A DNA stretch of 64,000 nt, taken from Litchfieldia alkalitelluris (GTDB lineage Bacteria > Bacillota > Bacilli > Bacillales > Salisediminibacteriaceae). The DNA lies in NCBI RefSeq assembly GCF_002153425.1, contig NZ_KZ119600.1:4671608-4735607 (forward strand), read 5' to 3'. Below, one piece after another: positions 63,402 to 64,000 of the stretch. The notes below the pieces were generated by a model. That model made no database searches, was not told the DNA's origin, and saw only the letters and a program-made list of their open reading frames with translations. Every line of letters begins with the position of its first letter. Position 1 is the first letter of the stretch. A program made the position numbers and the translations under genes.

Positions 63402-64000
63402 TTATACCACCCTCACTAACGCGGGCAATCCGCTTCCAACTTCCTCTGTCTTTTACAAACCATGCAGGTTCAAATGTAATCACAGATGGACTCTTATTCA
63501 TGTAAAACCCGATCCTAATATCTTCAATAGCCTCTAGAGCAATGGTATCACTCTCGTCAATTAACTCCATAATCCGATCATATGAGAAGAGGGTAAAATT
63601 TAATGGTATTGGCTCATTTTCCCGTTCCACAAGTTGGTTTAAAGGTCTGATATACTCTGTAATTTGATTACCTGTTCGAGTTAGAGATACCGTAAAATAT
63701 TGTTCCCTGTTAATATTTGAAGCTAACACTGGGACTCCTTTAACACTCATTCGGAACTGAACATGATCATTTTGATCATACATATATAAGTGGTTCCAAC
63801 TATCAAGCTGGTACTCTCCAGTCCACCCTGCATGGCTATTAATGAAGTCTATACTATCTGTCACCACATGACCTTCAGGTGTTGTTAATGGCCTGTCGTT
63901 TGTAGGGTGGTTGTATTTTAAGATATTTTTATTTTCCTCAACACTCATAAATCGACTTCCATCGATATAAATTTCATCATTTCCCTGGAAATAGTGTTTT
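63388..64000 (-). CDS. walH: WalH (YycH), C-terminal part; gene runs off the window
   Basis: About 203 residues of the C-terminal half of YycH (full length around 450 aa). The frame is open through position 64000 (YFQGNDEIYIDGSRF precedes the internal ATG at 63948), so the true start is outside. It contains DHVQFRMSVKGVPVLAS and ISIGFYMNK-like strands of the extracytoplasmic domain. Member of the WalRK cell-wall homeostasis operon. Confidence 0.9.
   Translation of the reverse strand, partial: KHYFQGNDEIYIDGSRFMSVEENKNILKYNHPTNDRPLTTPEGHVVTDSIDFINSHAGWTGEYQLDSWNHLYMYDQNDHVQFRMSVKGVPVLASNINREQYFTVSLTRTGNQITEYIRPLNQLVERENEPIPLNFTLFSYDRIMELIDESDTIALEAIEDIRIGFYMNKSPSVITFEPAWFVKDRGSWKRIARVSEGGIIGLE

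Noticed and set aside
1-64000. tRNA, rRNA or prophage genes
   Set aside because: No tRNA/rRNA-like sequence, integrase, capsid or terminase gene was recognised in the window.

Overview
The window is AT-rich Bacillaceae chromosome (low-GC Firmicute). Supporting evidence: strong AGGAGG-type ribosome binding sites, many TTG/GTG starts, B. subtilis-type gene families (YtgP/MurJ flippase, YcxB, SpoIIM-like, CarD, DegV) and, at the right edge, the distal part of the walRKHIJ-htrC operon followed by the CXXH/CXXC protein and rlmH. In B. subtilis this block lies close to the replication origin, so the origin is probably to the right and the wal genes run away from it. The species cannot be named from the window.

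Layout. 1-7.7 kb: a palindromic repeat region, aspartate kinase, a small P-loop kinase, a lipoprotein, an alpha/beta hydrolase, a nucleotidyltransferase-like protein, RNase Z and a 33-unit tandem array. 7.9-15.5 kb: a MoxR/DUF58/DUF4129/DUF4350/SpoIIM/RDD membrane cluster broken up by MITE-like elements. 15.7-20.2 kb: a MurJ-family flippase and small accessory genes. 20.2-32.0 kb: a mannitol-dehydrogenase-family oxidoreductase, ahpCF with a PerR-box-like operator, a second array, rluF, a LysR regulator divergent from a CofE-like ligase, and a GH115 alpha-glucuronidase. 32.2-43.8 kb: a third array, then a complete sialic acid catabolic cluster (nanE-nanA-TRAP transporter-nanK-rpiR-nagA-nagB) and a GH120 beta-xylosidase divergent from an AraC regulator. 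44.9-51.6 kb: a NERD protein, a fourth array, and a FokI-type restriction-modification system (R.FokI-like nuclease plus a fused double adenine methyltransferase) with a divergent PD-(D/E)XK protein. 51.8-59.4 kb: a CzcO-like flavoprotein, DegV, a luciferase-like oxidoreductase, CarD, a frameshifted MocR regulator and its divergent flavin-binding partner. 59.4-64 kb: rlmH, yyzF-like, htrC, walJ, walI and partial walH.

The sugar genes form a coherent theme. GH115 and GH120 act on glucuronoxylan, the mannitol-dehydrogenase-family enzyme could handle the released hexuronate, and the nan/nag genes take sialic acid to fructose-6-phosphate. Each of these units has a cre-like CcpA site upstream of it (upstream of siaP in the nan cluster), which suggests shared catabolite control.

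The two most striking things are the close FokI homologue, with its catalytic and dimer-interface residues at FokI spacing, and five separate loci of tandem repeats with a 51-52 bp period. Each repeat unit carries an inverted repeat. Sequences are homogeneous within an array and differ between arrays while the period stays fixed. One array has 25 consecutive identical copies. An intrinsic terminator next to one array shares its stem motif.
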